Assembly (NCBI RefSeq): GCF_014836595.1
Contig: NZ_JACSQO010000003.1
Span: 1 to 64,000, forward strand
Direction: 5' to 3'
Length of the DNA stretch: 64,000 nucleotides
DNA from: Psychrobacillus faecigallinarum
GTDB lineage: Bacteria > Bacillota > Bacilli > Bacillales_A > Planococcaceae
The notes beneath the pieces were generated by a model that worked only from the letters and a program-made list of their open reading frames with translations, did not search any database and was not told where the DNA came from. Positions 51,968-60,461 of the stretch are shown here, piece after piece. How positions within the stretch are numbered: the stretch's first letter is position 1; the number at the start of each line of letters is the position of its first letter. Both the position numbers and the translations under genes were made by a program.

Positions 51968-52989
51968 AGAACACCACCAATTGCGAAGGAAATACCCTTC
52001 AAAATGATAAAGGATGCTGCAGCAATACCACTAAACCATCCAGCAACCTTACCCATGCTAAGTGGTGGCTTTCCAACAACTTTCCCTGTCTGTCCATTCA
52101 TTGCAAAGATGTGCTCCTTATTGCCAAAGTCATAATAAACCATCCAAACTGGTAAAAGTACGTAATGCGCCTTCTTCTTGTTTGTATCAATTTGTTTATT
52201 TTTGTATTGAACGGAGGAGTAACCAGCAATTGTCGAGCTAATATAACTGTCTATGTATGGCTGCACCTTCGTTTTTACTCGTGTGAGCAATTCCTGATCT
52301 GTAAAATTGTATTTCTCGGCAATATAACCAGCTAGATAAGGTGTTTTGAAATCCTTCAGGCTGTTATAATCATATGGCTCAAGTTTATCCATTAGCTCAT
52401 CATCTAGCTTTTCTGAGGCATCAACTGGCACCTTTACATAGCTTAAATCAATATCTCGGTAGACATCATAGAACTTTGTTTCCGTATAGATATAATCCCC
52501 TCTTGTATAGGTTCTAACCTGTGTGCCAACAGCGTCAACCTTTGCCTTGCTATCCAAGTCATACAGCCAGAAGGGTACGTAAATACCAGTAATTCCTTTT
52601 ACCCTATCGGCAGTCATAAACCCCGAGGGAGTCAAACGGCCGTTTTTGCACCACTTCCGAAAGGCTTCCATCGCTTGCTCTTTGTTTATGGTGAAAGGAA
52701 TAACTTTAGCAGGAGCTAAGTCACCGGACAATCTATCCCCCAAAACCACAGCTGCACCACAAAAGCTGCAGTTAGTCGCTGTCGTATCCGCATCAGTAAT
52801 TATGACTGCACCACAGTTATTACAATTGTATTGCTTAGCCTCATCCTCTTCAAAAGTGGTTGTGATGAACTCATCTGAGAAACTCTCTATATTGTCCTTT
52901 CTCCCACAGCTGTTACAGGATAGCATACCCGAGGTACTATCAAACTCCATATCTGATCCACAGTTAGGACATTTATATTGGATAACCAT
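51961..52989 (-). CDS. ydjG: Zinc-ribbon/TFIIB-type membrane protein YdjG
   Basis: A 342-aa protein with two N-terminal zinc ribbons (YKCPNCGSDMEFD...LSCNSCGRK and YNCNNCGAVI...TNCSFCGAA), a middle domain with the conserved APAKVIPFTINKEQA, and a C-terminal membrane segment (about 318-340). In B. subtilis YdjG interacts with YdjH and with PspA in envelope-stress response. It starts 71 nt downstream of pspA, with a perfect 22-nt palindrome in the gap. Confidence 0.88.
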   Translation of the reverse strand: MVIQYKCPNCGSDMEFDSTSGMLSCNSCGRKDNIESFSDEFITTTFEEDEAKQYNCNNCGAVIITDADTTATNCSFCGAAVVLGDRLSGDLAPAKVIPFTINKEQAMEAFRKWCKNGRLTPSGFMTADRVKGITGIYVPFWLYDLDSKAKVDAVGTQVRTYTRGDYIYTETKFYDVYRDIDLSYVKVPVDASEKLDDELMDKLEPYDYNSLKDFKTPYLAGYIAEKYNFTDQELLTRVKTKVQPYIDSYISSTIAGYSSVQYKNKQIDTNKKKAHYVLLPVWMVYYDFGNKEHIFAMNGQTGKVVGKPPLSMGKVAGWFSGIAAASFIILKGISFAIGGVLW

Positions 52990-53025
52990 TATTCCCTTCC
53001 TCTACTTTTTTGTATTTTTAAATCA

Positions 53026-53047
53026 GGCTGTAGCAATTGCTACAGCC
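53026..53047. repeat. Perfect 22-nt palindrome between pspA and ydjG
   Basis: GGCTGTAGC-AATT-GCTACAGCC is fully self-complementary. On the minus strand it is followed by TGATTTAAAAA rather than a T run, so it could be a weak terminator or an mRNA-stabilising/processing hairpin between the first and second genes. Confidence 0.6.
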
Positions 53048-53060
53048 TTGTATATTTTTT

Positions 53061-53780
53061 CTATTCTTTTTTTGTTTGTAGCTGTTCCTTTAAAGCTGCC
53101 AGCTCGTCGTCAACGTTTAATTGAGCTTTCAATGCAGAAAGTTCATTTTCTACATCCTTGTCTGTATCATACTTAGAGGCAAGATTTTCTATATCTTCTC
53201 CTATACCTTTATTTAGCTCGGCCATTGCATTTGCTTCATCCAGCTCCTGGTTAATTTTAGCCTCCATCTTATCGAAGGCAGACATTGAGCGACTCGCTCC
53301 TCCCATAGAAGAGGTAAATTCATTGACCTTCTTCTGTGTCTTAGCAACAGACGCTTTTCCCTTAAGGATAGATCTTCTAGATTCCAGTTCTCCCATATCA
53401 GCGACAAGCTTGTCATGCATTTGTCTCATTTGTACTGTATTAGCGGAAGCTAACTCTTTTGCCGTTTTTAAGTCTGTTTCCTTCGCTGTATATTCAGCCT
53501 TTTTGTTCAGGAATTTTCTTGCATCCTCTTCATTACCAGCCTCTAATGCTTTAACTGCATACTTTTGCATGCTTACAATGTCCGTTTGGCACTCCTCTAG
53601 CTCACGTGTCGCCCGTTTTTCAGCAGCCATAATTGTAGCCGTTTCGGATTTTACCTTCCCAAGATCTCTATTTAGGTCGCGCAAGTATTGGTCGATCATT
53701 TTTTCTGGATCCTCTGCCTTATCTAATAACGCATTAATATTGCTTGACATAATATCGCGGAATCTTCTTAAAATTTCCAT
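53061..53780 (-). CDS. pspA: Phage shock protein A (PspA/IM30)
   Basis: A 239-aa long-helix protein of the PspA/Vipp1 (ESCRT-III-like) family: RRFRDIMSSNINALLDKAED at the N terminus, then DPEKMIDQYLRDLNRDLGKV and a series of coiled-coil helices up to about 210. It assembles on stressed membranes. Its position ahead of ydjG, ydjH and ydjI matches B. subtilis, where the operon is sigmaW-dependent; a sigmaW-type promoter lies about 160 nt upstream. GGGAGAG precedes the ATG. Confidence 0.95.
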   Translation of the reverse strand: MEILRRFRDIMSSNINALLDKAEDPEKMIDQYLRDLNRDLGKVKSETATIMAAEKRATRELEECQTDIVSMQKYAVKALEAGNEEDARKFLNKKAEYTAKETDLKTAKELASANTVQMRQMHDKLVADMGELESRRSILKGKASVAKTQKKVNEFTSSMGGASRSMSAFDKMEAKINQELDEANAMAELNKGIGEDIENLASKYDTDKDVENELSALKAQLNVDDELAALKEQLQTKKE

Positions 53781-53940
53781 TACACACTCTCCCTTATTCT
53801 AGCTTTATATTTTAACTGTTGGATATAACTCTTGCCTATGCAAGGAAATTCCGTTTGTTGTATGCAAGCTGTAAATATCAAAATGAATAGTCACTTAGCA
53901 TACATAAAGAGTTTTTAACGCTACTTTGAGTTACATCTTT

Positions 53941-53969
53941 TATACGAGAAGATGCCATCAAAAGTTTCA
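53941..53969 (-). promoter_or_regulatory. SigW-type promoter of pspA-ydjGHI
   Basis: On the minus strand TGAAAC (53964-53969) and CGTATA (53941-53946) are 17 nt apart, with TTTT right after the -35, a very good match to the sigmaW pattern TGAAAC-N16-17-CGTA. It lies about 160 nt upstream of pspA. Confidence 0.8.
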
Positions 53970-54023
53970 CTCTATTTTTCCATTCCCTTTTCTAGAAAAA
54001 AGTAACCGCATGTTGTAAGGCAC

Positions 54024-54060
54024 CAAAAAACCACCAAAGTTAAAGTAACTTCAGTGGTTT
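54024..54060 (-). terminator. Rho-independent terminator of the SDR gene
   Basis: On the minus strand AAACCACTGAAGT pairs with ACTTTGGTGGTT, followed by TTTT. Confidence 0.85.
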
Positions 54061-54076
54061 ACATTTTTAGTAGCTA

Positions 54077-54835
54077 TTAATAAGTAGTCCAACCGCCATC
54101 AGCTGCAACAACTACACCATTGATAAAGCTAGCGTCTTCTGATCCTAAGAAAATAGCAAGTTTTGCAATTTCCTCTGGCTGTCCAGCACGTGGGTTTAAC
54201 CCCATACCTAGTTGTTGTTTTCCAACTCCATATTGACTGATGTTAGTCATAGTAGATGAAATGTTCGTAACTACTGCACCTGGTGCGATTCCGTTACAAC
54301 GAATTCCTTTATCAGCAAACATGAATGCTGTGTTTTTTGTTAAACCTACAACTGCATGCTTAGAAGCTGTATATGCAGCTCCTGCACGCCCTCCATACAG
54401 ACCACCAGCGGAAATATTGTTTACGATTACACCGCTGCCTTGTTTTAAGAAAAGGTCAGTTGCTAAACGCATTGTTTTCATAGTTGCAGTAGTATTTACT
54501 GCAAATACCATATCCCAGCGTGCATCTGAAATTTCATTTACCGGCTCCATACCGTCCATGATTCCAGCGTTATTTACTAAAATATCTAACTTACCGTAAG
54601 TTTTAACTGTTTCATCAAATAAGCGAGTAAGATCTTCATCTTTTGTTACATTTGTGTCAATTGCAAATGCAGTTCCACCATTTGCAGTGATTGCTTCTGC
54701 AACCGCTTTCGCGCCATCTAAATTCATATCTGATACGACAACTTTTGCGCCCTCTGCTGCATAGCCTTCAGCGATTGCTTTACCCATACCTGATGCTGCT
54801 CCAGTAACTATAGCTACTTTGTCTTGTAATTTCAT
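54077..54835 (-). CDS. SDR family oxidoreductase
   Basis: A 252-aa short-chain dehydrogenase with the cofactor motif VTGAASGMGKAIAEGYA, NNAG in ILVNNAGIMDG, catalytic YTASKHAVVGL (Tyr and Lys near 157-161) and NAD(P) specificity Asp in VVVSDMNLDG, which suggests NAD. Substrate unknown. AAAGGAGG sits 9 nt before the ATG at 54835, which overrides the longer frame. A TetR regulator is encoded divergently with an operator in the promoter. Confidence 0.88.
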   Translation of the reverse strand: MKLQDKVAIVTGAASGMGKAIAEGYAAEGAKVVVSDMNLDGAKAVAEAITANGGTAFAIDTNVTKDEDLTRLFDETVKTYGKLDILVNNAGIMDGMEPVNEISDARWDMVFAVNTTATMKTMRLATDLFLKQGSGVIVNNISAGGLYGGRAGAAYTASKHAVVGLTKNTAFMFADKGIRCNGIAPGAVVTNISSTMTNISQYGVGKQQLGMGLNPRAGQPEEIAKLAIFLGSEDASFINGVVVAADGGWTTY

Positions 54836-54865
54836 TATAATTGCCTCCTTTTTAGGATACTCTAT

Positions 54866-54914
54866 TGAACACCTGTTCATTTAAAATTATACGTTATATA
54901 ATAGCTTCATACAA
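54866..54914 (-). promoter_or_regulatory. Promoter of the SDR gene with TetR-type operator
   Basis: On the minus strand TTGTAT (54909-54914), 17 nt and TATAAT (54886-54891) form a strong sigmaA promoter. The perfect inverted repeat TGAACA-GG-TGTTCA (54866-54879) lies just downstream of the -10 at the likely start of transcription, the place for repression by the divergent TetR protein. Confidence 0.65.
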
Positions 54915-54988
54915 ACAACACAAAATCCAAAACTGTATATTATAGAACAAATTTTAAGAAATTGTTTATTAACATTTGGAGGAAAATA

Positions 54989-55579
54989 ATGAAAACTGAT
55001 TTACGTATTTTAAAAACACAGGAAAGCCTGCGAAACGCATTACTAGAGCTTTTGAAAAACAAACCGTTAGAGTCCATTAATATTACGGAGCTTTGTCGTC
55101 TCGCAAAAATAAACAGAGGCACCTTCTACCTTCACTATCAAAATGTTCATGGAGTTTTTGAAAGCTACTTCGAGGAAATTATCGATGATTTGAGGAAATC
55201 TTATGAAGAACCCTATCATCAAACCAATTTTAATATCCAAAATTTGAAATCAGACATGATTATTATTTTTCATCACGTGAAAAGATACGAAGGGTTTTAT
55301 CACATCATTTTTGATGAGACCAATCCTATAAGATACTATTACAAGCTTTTTCACGCTATACGCAAGATGATGAAGGATCTTACCATGAATTCCATCGACT
55401 ATCTTCCTGAAGAACAAATGGAGTATTTTGTTAGCTATCAAACTAACGCAATTATGGGTATTTTAGTGGAGTGGCATAGCAATCAATTTTCTACATCTCC
55501 AGATGAGCTAAATGAGTATCTCTATAACTTCTCCAACCTACTCAAATGGTTTCCTGATCAACAAGGCGATGTGGAATAA
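54989..55579 (+). CDS. TetR family transcriptional regulator
   Basis: A 196-aa regulator with an N-terminal TetR helix-turn-helix: LRILKTQESLRNALLELLKN then INITELCRLAKINRGTFYLHY. The C-terminal half is a ligand-binding helical domain of the TetR_C type seen in DhaS/LfrR-like regulators; the inducer is unknown. GGAGG lies 7 nt before the ATG at 54989. It is divergent from the SDR gene, whose promoter carries a palindrome, so it probably represses it. Confidence 0.88.
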   Translation: MKTDLRILKTQESLRNALLELLKNKPLESINITELCRLAKINRGTFYLHYQNVHGVFESYFEEIIDDLRKSYEEPYHQTNFNIQNLKSDMIIIFHHVKRYEGFYHIIFDETNPIRYYYKLFHAIRKMMKDLTMNSIDYLPEEQMEYFVSYQTNAIMGILVEWHSNQFSTSPDELNEYLYNFSNLLKWFPDQQGDVE

Positions 55580-55710
55580 TAAATACTCCTATATTTTATC
55601 CGGCTTTTTTTCTTCTATTCACTACATAAGGAGAGTCTTATTAAGTTAGTTTTAATTTAAACACTTATTTGACCTGGTATCGCTGATTAAATTGGCATCA
55701 TTTTGCTTAC

Positions 55711-55840
55711 CGGTCAGAAATCTGTGCTATGCGGTCATAAAATTTTCTATCCGGTCATAAATCTGCTCTATCCGGTCATAAATTTTTTTATACGGTCATA
55801 AACCTCCGCTATCCGGTCATAAAGTGAAGTTTGTTCAATA
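55711..55840. repeat. CCGGTCATAAA tandem array with alternating 21/20-bp period
   Basis: Six CGGTCA cores begin at 55711, 55732, 55752, 55773, 55793 and 55814, giving spacings 21, 20, 21, 20, 21. Units alternate between G/C-containing (ending GCTATC) and T-rich (ending TTTATA or TTCTATC) linkers, i.e. a 41-bp dimer. The last unit runs into a tail, GTGAAGTTTGTTCAATAG. It fills the gap between the 3' ends of the convergent tetR and arsB-like genes. Confidence 0.88.
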
Positions 55841-55933
55841 GAGTAAACTTTTTTAGTCAATTTCGGGTGCTAATTATGCTCCAACGACTCATCTTGGAAT
55901 ATTTCTTAACATTTTAAACATAAGTACATACAT

Positions 55934-55967
55934 AAAAACGTCTGAGCAACGAACTCAGACGTTTTTT
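55934..55967. terminator. Bidirectional terminator
   Basis: AAAAACGTCTGAG pairs with CTCAGACGTTTTT around CAACGAA. It ends the arsB-like gene on the minus strand and shields the array from it. Confidence 0.95.
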
Positions 55968-57295
55968 TATAAAATGACCAGTAGCCAAATATATAGGCCC
56001 ACTAATGTTATAAAAAGTGTTGGTACAGTAAGAACTATTCCAACTTTAAAGTATGTACTCCAGGAAACCTTTACTCCTTTACGAGACAGGACATGCAGCC
56101 AAATCAATGTTGCAAGTGAACCGATTGGAGTGATTTTCGGTCCTAAATCCGATCCTATAACGTTCGCATAAATGAGTGCCTCACGCATAATCCCAGTTGT
56201 GGACGTTTCCGCAATGGCTAATGCATCAATCATGACCGTTGGAAGATTATTCATCACCGAGGAAAGAATAGCTGCGATAAAGCCCATGGAAATAGTTCCG
56301 ACAAACAGACCATTGTCTGAAGCGGATTGGATTACATCTGCCAAGATAGAAGTCATGCCAACATTCTGTAGTCCATAGACAACTACATACATTCCAATCG
56401 AAAAGAATACGATGTTCCATGGTGCTCCCCTCACAATTATACCTGTTTCAATAGAAGGACTTCTTCTTGCCATCAGCAAAAAGAATATCGCTATAATTCC
56501 TACTACAAAGGAAACTGGTACCCCAATAAACTCACTAGAGAGGTAACCTATCAACAAAATAGCTAAGACATACCAAGAGAGCTTGAACATTCTCAAATCT
56601 CTAACTGCATCCATCGGCTCCTTTAAGTCAGCGGTATCATAATTCCTTGGAATACTTTTTCGGAAGAATAAATAAAGCACGACTACACTAGCTACCAATG
56701 AAAACAGGTTGGGCACGATCATTCGGGAAGCATATTCTACAAACCCAATACCGAAAAAATCAGCGGAAACAATGTTTACTAGATTGCTTATGATAAATGG
56801 AAGCGAGGTAGTATCTGCGATAAATCCACTTGCCATGATAAATGGGAATACCATTTTTTCATTGAAGTTTAAGTTACGTACCATAGCCAACACGATTGGT
56901 GTTAAAATTAGGGCTGCTCCGTCATTTGCAAATAACGCTGAGACCACAGCACCTAATACAGTTACAAAGATAAACATGCGTACTCCATTTCCCTTTGCAG
57001 CTCTTGCTACATGGAGTGCAGACCATTCAAAAAAACCAACCTCATCTAAGATTAAGGAAATAATAATAATCCCTATGAAGGCCAGAGTTGCATTCCAGAC
57101 AATGCTTGTTACATCAAGTACGTCCTGAAAATCGACCACTCCTACTAAAAGGGCTGCTAATGCTCCTCCACAGGCAGACCAGCCAATCGACAAATTTCTA
57201 GGCTGTAAAATAACAAGCGCGAGCGTGATGATAAAAATAATAATTGCCAATACAGTTGAAACCACAAAAAGCCCTCCACTACTACCAATACTCAA
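55967..57295 (-). CDS. ArsB/NhaD family transporter (arsenite/anion permease-like)
   Basis: A 442-aa membrane protein with about 12 hydrophobic segments in the ArsB/NhaD ion-transporter layout ([60 protein letters not shown]). The N-terminal half and the [15 protein letters not shown] signature are typical of ArsB-type arsenite pumps. No arsR or arsC gene is nearby, so the substrate may be different. It terminates in a strong hairpin. Confidence 0.85.
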   Translation of the reverse strand: MSIGSSGGLFVVSTVLAIIIFIITLALVILQPRNLSIGWSACGGALAALLVGVVDFQDVLDVTSIVWNATLAFIGIIIISLILDEVGFFEWSALHVARAAKGNGVRMFIFVTVLGAVVSALFANDGAALILTPIVLAMVRNLNFNEKMVFPFIMASGFIADTTSLPFIISNLVNIVSADFFGIGFVEYASRMIVPNLFSLVASVVVLYLFFRKSIPRNYDTADLKEPMDAVRDLRMFKLSWYVLAILLIGYLSSEFIGVPVSFVVGIIAIFFLLMARRSPSIETGIIVRGAPWNIVFFSIGMYVVVYGLQNVGMTSILADVIQSASDNGLFVGTISMGFIAAILSSVMNNLPTVMIDALAIAETSTTGIMREALIYANVIGSDLGPKITPIGSLATLIWLHVLSRKGVKVSWSTYFKVGIVLTVPTLFITLVGLYIWLLVIL

Positions 57296-57370
57296 ATAAT
57301 ACTACTATAAAGGGTTGTTTGAATTTAGTAAATAGAAGCTGTGGAGTTTTGTTAAAGTATGTATCCATGC

Positions 57371-57405
57371 TAAAAACGAGAATACTGATTTAACAGTACT
57401 CTCGC
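57371..57405 (-). terminator. Rho-independent terminator of the sigma/anti-sigma operon
   Basis: On the minus strand CGAGAGTACTG pairs with CAGTATTCTCG around TTAAAT, followed by TTTTT. Confidence 0.9.
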
Positions 57406-57412
57406 CTTTTGT

Positions 57413-58723
57413 CTACTTTATCTGAATGGATGCTGACCCCTTTAAATAATTTGGATAAGCATCAAAAGGTAGCTTCACTGGATTCATAATATTTCCTTCA
57501 AGTTGTATACTGGCATATTGGTATTCCTCATCCTGCCAGCTTGACTGATATGGTATATCTACGTACTCTCCATTCGCATTCTCTCCTCGAGAAAATAAGG
57601 AATAAGTATGATTTTCCTTAATAGGTTTATATTCCAGTTCCAAACCTCCTGAAAGAATTTTCGTAACTTTTATTTTTTCAAAGGAGGGTTGTTCTAAAAT
57701 TTCCTTTTTACTAAAATCGACTAAAAGGTAGCTTTCCTTCTTCGGTAGTGCCTGCACTTTATCAAACTTTAAGTATAGCTCCTTTGGCTCTTTAAAATAG
57801 TTACTTTGTAGAAAGAAGGTTTTCTCTAAATCTCCTAATCCCCCAAAGCCAGAAGAGCCATTTCGTATAGAACTCCAGACCTCACCTTTCTCATCCTCTA
57901 ATCGGATATCTTCAAATTGGAGAAGCACCATATCATTTCCCTCATCAAAGCGCATGGTAAGTGCTACACGAAGTGGATAAATTTTCACTTCTTCTACAAA
58001 AACTTTTTGACCATCTATTACTACTTCTTCGTTTACCTCGAATACTTTACCGTTCATTAGGTCATTTTTAATCGTAAATGGAATTTCGAAGGACGTTAAA
58101 TCTTCTCTACCCTCTTTGACTTCAAACTTAATAGTAAAATCCTTCGTTTTAAATTTTTCTATATCAACAAAGGTAAAACTAAACTTGTCTGTTTTTCGAT
58201 TATCATCTTCCTGATTGGGAGAATTATACGCTATGGAGCCCACCAATTCTCTATCTCCATTCAAAAATTTTATATCTCCATAGTCTATATTTTTTATAGA
58301 CCTTGGTGCTTCGAGTGTATAGAAAATTTCTGCTCCAGTCTCATCTATAATTACTCCATCTAATGTAAAGGTAATATTATTCCTCGTTTGACTGATAGCA
58401 ATTGGCTCATAGTATTCATTTTCGATAATTGCTTCCAAGCCTTTATCGAACTCCGGCTGAAGTATATGCACAAATCGTTCCAAACCCGGTATGGATGCAA
58501 CTGCACTTGCAAAAGCAGGAGAAACACGTATGGAAGTCGTAAAAGCCAGCATGAGTACAGCTGCCACTCCAAGAGTCCAAATTGTTTTTCTGCGTTTACG
58601 CCTTTTTGCCTTTGCTTTTTGAAGGCCTTCTTGAATCGCACTGTTTACCAATTCATCAGGAATCGAGACCTCGTCTAAACGTTTCTTCGATTCGTTTATC
58701 ATTTCTTCCTCTCTCTCAAACAT
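57413..58723 (-). CDS. DUF4179 anti-sigma factor-like membrane protein
   Basis: A 436-aa protein: short cytoplasmic N-terminal helix region (FEREEEMINESKKRLDEVS), a basic stretch (KAKAKRRKRRK), one transmembrane helix (about 47-65), then a large extracytoplasmic DUF4179 domain with beta-rich Ig-like parts. This is the standard layout of an anti-sigma factor paired with an ECF sigma factor. AAAGGAGGTG precedes the ATG at 58723, which overlaps the end of the sigma gene by 8 nt, so they are coupled. It presumably holds the sigma factor inactive until an envelope signal. Confidence 0.88.
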   Translation of the reverse strand: MFEREEEMINESKKRLDEVSIPDELVNSAIQEGLQKAKAKRRKRRKTIWTLGVAAVLMLAFTTSIRVSPAFASAVASIPGLERFVHILQPEFDKGLEAIIENEYYEPIAISQTRNNITFTLDGVIIDETGAEIFYTLEAPRSIKNIDYGDIKFLNGDRELVGSIAYNSPNQEDDNRKTDKFSFTFVDIEKFKTKDFTIKFEVKEGREDLTSFEIPFTIKNDLMNGKVFEVNEEVVIDGQKVFVEEVKIYPLRVALTMRFDEGNDMVLLQFEDIRLEDEKGEVWSSIRNGSSGFGGLGDLEKTFFLQSNYFKEPKELYLKFDKVQALPKKESYLLVDFSKKEILEQPSFEKIKVTKILSGGLELEYKPIKENHTYSLFSRGENANGEYVDIPYQSSWQDEEYQYASIQLEGNIMNPVKLPFDAYPNYLKGSASIQIK

Positions 58724-59234
58724 GATCAGCACCTCCTTTCTCCGATAAAAAATTTCTCAATGACTTTAGAGCTTTATTGAGCCGAGACTTTACCGTTCCT
58801 TCAGGAATATTCTCTATTTTTGCTATTTCCTTAATTTTAGAGTCTTGATAGTATTTCATATGAATGAGTTGCTGTTCCTTCTCCGACAGGGATGAAATTG
58901 CTTCATCTATTTCTAAATAAGAGCTGTTTTCGTCATATCTCAGTTCTTGAAGTACCTCCCCTGATATAAAGCGCCTATTTTTCTTTAACTGAGTTTGACA
59001 GTAATTGATCATGATTCTGACTAGCCAAGTTTTTATATATTTTGGTTCATTTACTGTATGAATTTTTTGATAGGCTCTAAATGTTACTTCCTGCATTGCT
59101 TCTATCGCCTCGTGCTCATTTTTCAGAAAAGCATAAGCCGTTCGATAGAGAGCAGCTTTATGTACCTGCATTAATTGCAAAAAAGCCTGCTCATCTCTTT
59201 GTATTGCTTTCTTTGCAATTTCTAACTCTTCCAC
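58716..59234 (-). CDS. RNA polymerase ECF-type sigma factor
   Basis: A 172-aa ECF sigma with region 2 (AYAFLKNEHEAIEAMQEVTFRAYQ then YIKTWLVRIMINYCQ) and region 4 (SLSEKEQQLIHMKYYQDSKI then GTVKSRLNKALKSLRN) intact. A GTG at 59234 with AAGGGG at 7-nt spacing marks the start; an upstream in-frame ATG would read through the candidate promoter. The anti-sigma gene follows with overlap. A self-recognised promoter is suggested upstream. Signal unknown. Confidence 0.92.
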   Translation of the reverse strand: MEELEIAKKAIQRDEQAFLQLMQVHKAALYRTAYAFLKNEHEAIEAMQEVTFRAYQKIHTVNEPKYIKTWLVRIMINYCQTQLKKNRRFISGEVLQELRYDENSSYLEIDEAISSLSEKEQQLIHMKYYQDSKIKEIAKIENIPEGTVKSRLNKALKSLRNFLSEKGGADHV

Positions 59235-59266
59235 ATGGACACCCCTTTTTGGCTTACTGATATACA

Positions 59267-59294
59267 TTAGACACCCGAACAAAGAAAAAGTTCA
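59267..59294 (-). promoter_or_regulatory. Candidate ECF-type autoregulatory promoter
   Basis: On the minus strand TGAACTTTTT (59285-59294) and GTGTCTAA (59267-59274) are about 15 nt apart between the TGAAC and TGTC cores, resembling ECF sigma promoters (TGAAAC-N16-CGTC). It sits 33 nt upstream of the GTG start of the sigma gene. Confidence 0.5.
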
Positions 59295-59345
59295 TTGAAA
59301 ATAAAATTTTTACAAATAGAAACTCGATACTGCAAGTACACAAAA

Positions 59346-59390
59346 AGACTATAAACAAACTTCAAATTTCTTTGAGTTTGTTTATAGTCT
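59346..59390 (-). terminator. Rho-independent terminator, 16-bp stem
   Basis: On the minus strand AGACTATAAACAAACT pairs with AGTTTGTTTATAGTCT, followed by TTTTG. It insulates the sigma/anti-sigma operon from transcription through the repeat array. Confidence 0.85.
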
Positions 59391-59438
59391 GAGTTCGCGC
59401 TTTCGCCTAAGAAGAAATTATGAGCTTATTTCACCCAA

Positions 59439-59550
59439 CGGTCATAAATTTTTCTATCCGGTCGTAAATTCGAGCTATCCGGTCATAAATATTTTTATCC
59501 GGTTATAAATCACTGCTATCCGGTCATAAAATGAATTTTTTTCAATAGTT
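59439..59550. repeat. Second CCGGTCATAAA array, alternating 20/21-bp period
   Basis: CGGTCA-type cores begin at 59439, 59459, 59480, 59500 and 59521 (spacings 20, 21, 20, 21), again alternating T-rich and GCTATC-ending linkers. The last unit runs into ATGAATTTTTTTCAATAG, matching the tail of the first array. Degenerate further units (GGTCATCAATTTGAGCTGTC and CCAGTCATAATTT) lie at about 59610-59642. It lies in the 280-nt gap between the FMN-reductase stop and the sigma operon terminator. Confidence 0.85.
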
Positions 59551-59665
59551 AGCTCAGCTGGGGATTTGATTAAGCTACAATAATTTTTTATTCATTTGTT
59601 TAACCCAAGGTCATCAATTTGAGCTGTCCAGTCATAATTTCACATGGACGATACGGAAAGACGTT

Positions 59666-60232
59666 TTAATTAATACGAATCGTTGCCTCTTTTGTTAGGT
59701 TTTGACTCATGTCAGCATATAAAACAAACACGCGAGCAAGCTCTTTCAAACGAACATGGACATCTTTATCAATAATTTTATTATTTTCATCGAAGTGGCT
59801 TGTTTGAGTGTAAACGTAGTTTGGAGTAACTAAGCATTTAAAGTAGTCAAGTATTGGCTTTAGTTGGTTTTCTACTACTAGATGATGTTGGAAAGTCCCA
59901 CCATTAGCAACAATGGAAACCGGCTTGTAACGCATCGATTTTGGATGCAAGAAGTCGAAAGTATTTTTTAATACGCCTGGAATAGACCCTTGAAAGATAG
60001 GCGTAGCAAAAATAAACCCGTCTGCCTGATCGAATTTGCTGACCAATAGCTTCATATCATCGTTATATTGCTGAAATGGTCGACCGTCTACAAATTGATG
60101 CTCATAGTTAGAAAGCTTAATGATTTCCAAAGTGTAGTCTTTATTTAATTCTTCTATATAGTCTTTCACTTGTTCTAATAACACACCTGTTTTCGTCCCG
60201 ATAATTGTTCCGTCTACCAATAGAATTTTCAC
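59666..60232 (-). CDS. NAD(P)H-dependent FMN reductase family protein
   Basis: A 188-aa flavodoxin-like reductase with the phosphate-loop-like N terminus LLVDGTIIGTKTGVLLEQV and ATPIFQGSIPGVLKNTFDFL near 95, which contacts the flavin. The fold fits the FMN-red/YwqN/SsuE group. Substrates could include FMN, quinones or azo compounds. AGGAGGTT is upstream of the ATG. It stands alone. Confidence 0.85.
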   Translation of the reverse strand: MKILLVDGTIIGTKTGVLLEQVKDYIEELNKDYTLEIIKLSNYEHQFVDGRPFQQYNDDMKLLVSKFDQADGFIFATPIFQGSIPGVLKNTFDFLHPKSMRYKPVSIVANGGTFQHHLVVENQLKPILDYFKCLVTPNYVYTQTSHFDENNKIIDKDVHVRLKELARVFVLYADMSQNLTKEATIRIN

Positions 60233-60461
60233 CTTAACAGAACCTCCTTTTTTCGCTCTTTATTATATCAAAAAAATAGCCCCATTTTAGTAGAAAAGTT
60301 CCTGTTTGATGAAGTTCATCCTTTTGACTGAGAAAGCTTGTTTCCTTTTTTCTTCTGGGCAATTCCCAGTATTAACCCGTCTAAAAGCGGGATAAACATA
60401 GATTAATGCAGTATATGCACTTTTTGCATGAACGACAATTACATATTTACCTCTATATCCC

